A DNA stretch of 6,721 nucleotides from Methylotenera sp. UBA6020 (lineage in GTDB: Bacteria; Pseudomonadota; Gammaproteobacteria; Burkholderiales; Methylophilaceae). Each line of letters begins with the position of its first letter. Position 1 is the first letter of the stretch. This document shows, piece after piece, positions 4,693 to 6,721 of this stretch. A program made the position numbers and the translations under genes. Under the pieces are notes generated by a model. It was not told the DNA's origin. It saw nothing but the letters and a program-made list of their open reading frames with translations, and searched no databases. The stretch is from contig DIZU01000003.1 in the NCBI GenBank assembly GCA_002429455.1, positions 8,465 through 15,185 of the forward strand, given 5' to 3'.

Positions 4693-6072
4693 TTAGAATT
4701 TTGTAACTCCTGGAATCCAGCTAGTACCAGCAAGCGGCACTTGTGCCATTGCCGCAGCTTCTATCGTCAGTGCGACTAGATCTTCCGGCTCAAGATTATG
4801 CAAATGTGATTTACCGCAGGCACGTGCAACCACTTGAGCTTCCATAGTCATTACCGCAATATAGTTAGCTAAACGATGACCCGCTTTAATAGGATCTAGC
4901 CGTTTCATGAGTTCAGGGTCTTGCGTGGTGATACCGGCAGGATCTTTACCTTCATGCCAATCATCATAAGCACCGGCTGTTGTACCTAGCTTTTGGTATT
5001 CTTCTTCCAGGTGTGGATCATTGTCACCGAGTGCGATTAACGCAGCGGTACCGATCGCCACAGCATCAGCGCCTAAAGCCATGGCTTTAGCTACATCTGC
5101 ACCATTACGAATACCGCCAGAAACAATCAGCTGAACACTGTTTTTGCCATTACGATATACGCCTAAATCTTGCAACGCTTTTACTGCCGGGCGAATAGCT
5201 GAAAGAATTGGCAAACCAACATGCTCAATAAACACTTCTTGCGTTGCTGCAGTACCGCCTTGCATACCATCTAGCACCACAACGTCAGCACCGGCTTTTA
5301 CCGCAAGCGCCACATCAAAATAAGGACGAGTCGCGCCGATCTTCACGTAAATTGGTTTTTCCCAATCGGTGATTTCACGGATTTCGGCAATCTTGATTTC
5401 AAGATCGTCCGGGCCAGTCCAGTCAGGATGACGGCAAGATGAACGTTGATCGATACCTTCAGGTAAACAACGCATTTTCGCTACGCGTTTGGTGATTTTT
5501 TGACCTAGCAACATACCACCGCCGCCTGGTTTTGCACCTTGGCCAACCACTAACTCAATAGCATCAGCCCTGCGCAAGTCATCAGGGTTCATGCCGTAAC
5601 GTGATGGCAGATACTGATACACTAAAGTGGTTGAATGGCCACGCTCTTCTACCGTCATACCACCATCACCAGTAGTCGTACTGGTACCAGCGGCAGTGGC
5701 GCCACGGCCTAATGATTCTTTAGCCGGACCTGATAATGAGCCAAAACTCATACCAGCGATGGTGACTGGTGTTTTCAAGTGGATAGGTTTTTTGGCAAAC
5801 CGTGCACCCAACACCACATCGGTACCGCATTTTTCACGGTAGCCTTCTAATGGATAACGGCTGACTGATGCACCAAGAAATAACAGGTCGTCAAAATGCG
5901 GCAACTTGCGTTTAGAACCTGCACCACGGATATCATAAATACCAGTCGCAGCTGCACGCCTGATTTCTGAATTGGTGTACTCATCAAACGTAGCCGAATA
6001 ACGCGGTGTGGTTTGCGGTGTTTTATGTACTATTGTCTCTTTTGATGCGTCGTTACTTGTAGTATCGTCCAT
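4693..6072 (-). CDS. mgsC: N-methylglutamate synthase subunit C (FMN-binding glutamate synthase domain)
   Basis: The 459-aa protein is the synthase domain of the glutamate-synthase family as a separate subunit. Visible features are GDGGMTVEERGHS (136-148), GQGAKPGGGG (177-186), VKIGATRPYFDVALAVKAG (243-261) with VVVLDGMQGGTAA after it, and the FMN phosphate-binding segment VSGGIRNGADV...ALGADAVAIGTA (317-343). With MgsA and MgsB it would transfer a methylamine group onto glutamate-derived carbon to give N-methylglutamate in the cytoplasm. The position usually holding three iron-sulfur cysteines reads WHEGKDPAGITTQ (372-384), without cysteines. I chose the ATG at 6072 because AGGAG lies 9 nt upstream; an in-frame ATG at 6099 (468 aa) has no such site and would overlap mgsB by 26 bp. 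The close paralogue GlxD is the main alternative. Confidence 0.85.
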   Translation of the reverse strand: MDDTTSNDASKETIVHKTPQTTPRYSATFDEYTNSEIRRAAATGIYDIRGAGSKRKLPHFDDLLFLGASVSRYPLEGYREKCGTDVVLGARFAKKPIHLKTPVTIAGMSFGSLSGPAKESLGRGATAAGTSTTTGDGGMTVEERGHSTTLVYQYLPSRYGMNPDDLRRADAIELVVGQGAKPGGGGMLLGQKITKRVAKMRCLPEGIDQRSSCRHPDWTGPDDLEIKIAEIREITDWEKPIYVKIGATRPYFDVALAVKAGADVVVLDGMQGGTAATQEVFIEHVGLPILSAIRPAVKALQDLGVYRNGKNSVQLIVSGGIRNGADVAKAMALGADAVAIGTAALIALGDNDPHLEEEYQKLGTTAGAYDDWHEGKDPAGITTQDPELMKRLDPIKAGHRLANYIAVMTMEAQVVARACGKSHLHNLEPEDLVALTIEAAAMAQVPLAGTSWIPGVTKF

Positions 6073-6073
6073 T

Positions 6074-6721
6074 TTAGTATGCTCCTGCGTTATCGACATG
6101 GAAGTGGTAAAGGGTACGAGCAGAACCGTATTGCTTAAAGCTATCTGGACTCACATCGGCATGGCCTGATTTTTTCAGCAAGTCAGCCAGAATTTGTCTG
6201 TCTTCAGCATTCATTGTTTTTTCTTCACAATCAGCACCAAGACTCTTTACTTTACCGCGCACAAAAACCTTGGCTTCATAGATTGAGTCACCAAGACCTT
6301 CACCGGCGTCACCCAAAATTACAAAATTACCAGCTTGTGCCATAAAAGCTGAAAAACTGCCCACTGAACCACCAACCACAATATCAGCACCTTTTAAGGC
6401 AATAGCACAGCGTAAACCGGCATCGCCATCAATGACCAGTAAGCCGCCGTTTGCCGTTGCACCGGCAGCATTCGATGCAAAGCCTTTAACATGCACATGG
6501 CCAGACATCATGTTTTCTGCAACACCACTACCAGCACTGCCCTCAATAGTCACTTTCGCTATTTGGTTCATACCCGCCGCGTAATAACCGGCATGACCTT
6601 TAATAATCACTTCAACATCAGCTTTCAGGCCAACAGCAATGTTATGAGCGCCATTGGGATTTTCGATGACAATCGCTTTTCCATCTAGACCGCTTGCATC
6701 ACCGTGAAGGAATTGATTCAC
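6074..6721 (-). CDS. mgsB: N-methylglutamate synthase subunit B (GXGXG domain), 5'-truncated
   Basis: The frame is open to the right window edge. The first codon there is GTG, which could be a start but is more likely internal, so the gene is treated as partial. The 215 visible residues form the glycine-rich right-handed beta-helix of the GXGXG (GltB C-terminal) domain: regularly spaced glycines from GDASGLDGKAIVIENPNGAHN (7-27) through KGHAGYYAAG (41-50), DGDAGLRCAIALKGADIVVGGSVGS in its parts (98-122), to GDAGEGLGDSIYEAKVFVRG in its parts (137-156). In glutamate synthases this domain is structural and helps couple the amidotransferase and FMN domains. It ends 1 bp before the preferred mgsC start, and its last codons carry the mgsC ribosome binding site. 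GlxC and archaeal GltB fragments share the fold; pairing with this mgsC favours MgsB. Confidence 0.83.
   Translation of the reverse strand: MNQFLHGDASGLDGKAIVIENPNGAHNIAVGLKADVEVIIKGHAGYYAAGMNQIAKVTIEGSAGSGVAENMMSGHVHVKGFASNAAGATANGGLLVIDGDAGLRCAIALKGADIVVGGSVGSFSAFMAQAGNFVILGDAGEGLGDSIYEAKVFVRGKVKSLGADCEEKTMNAEDRQILADLLKKSGHADVSPDSFKQYGSARTLYHFHVDNAGAY
6082..6086 (-). promoter_or_regulatory. Ribosome binding site that fixes the mgsC start
   Basis: AGGAG on the minus strand lies 9 nt before the ATG at 6072 and inside the last codons of mgsB. It sits downstream of the alternative ATG at 6099, so it can serve only the shorter form. The arrangement implies coupling of mgsB and mgsC translation. 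Confidence 0.7.

Overview
The window most likely comes from a betaproteobacterial methylotroph of the Methylophilaceae (Methylotenera/Methylophilus type). The grounds are moderate GC content, adjacent genes for two subunits of N-methylglutamate synthase (MgsB and MgsC), and a FolE2-type GTP cyclohydrolase. Family placement is an inference from gene content. All supported genes lie on the minus strand, so the biological order runs from high to low coordinates.

Region 1 (6721 to about 4640) holds the 3' end of a methylamine-oxidation operon. It contains mgsB (5'-truncated by the window edge) and mgsC, which overlap or abut with the mgsC ribosome binding site inside the end of mgsB. A hairpin terminator follows mgsC. 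In the N-methylglutamate pathway these subunits, with MgsA, make N-methylglutamate from glutamate and a methylamine-derived donor; mgsA would be expected just upstream of the window.

Region 2 (4640 to 4336) is a 357-bp gap. It holds the terminator, a roughly 103-bp element bounded by long imperfect inverted repeats, a plausible sigma-70 promoter and a 14-bp palindrome.

Region 3 (4335 to 501) is a compact run of seven genes that could be one operon: two small two-helix membrane proteins (115 and 126 aa), a 46-aa single-helix protein, an APC-family permease of the ethanolamine-permease type, a universal stress protein, and two unrecognised genes, one membrane-anchored (221 aa) and one polytopic (98 aa), overlapping by 4 bp. 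The working interpretation is a transport module for a small amine, with accessory membrane peptides and a nucleotide-binding stress protein, placed next to the methylamine-oxidation genes. The substrate is not shown by the sequence.

Region 4 (500 to 96) is a 405-bp gene-free stretch with a good minus-strand terminator at 279-331 and tandem direct repeats near a possible promoter for the last gene. That gene is folE2, of which only the first 31 codons are visible (95 to 1).
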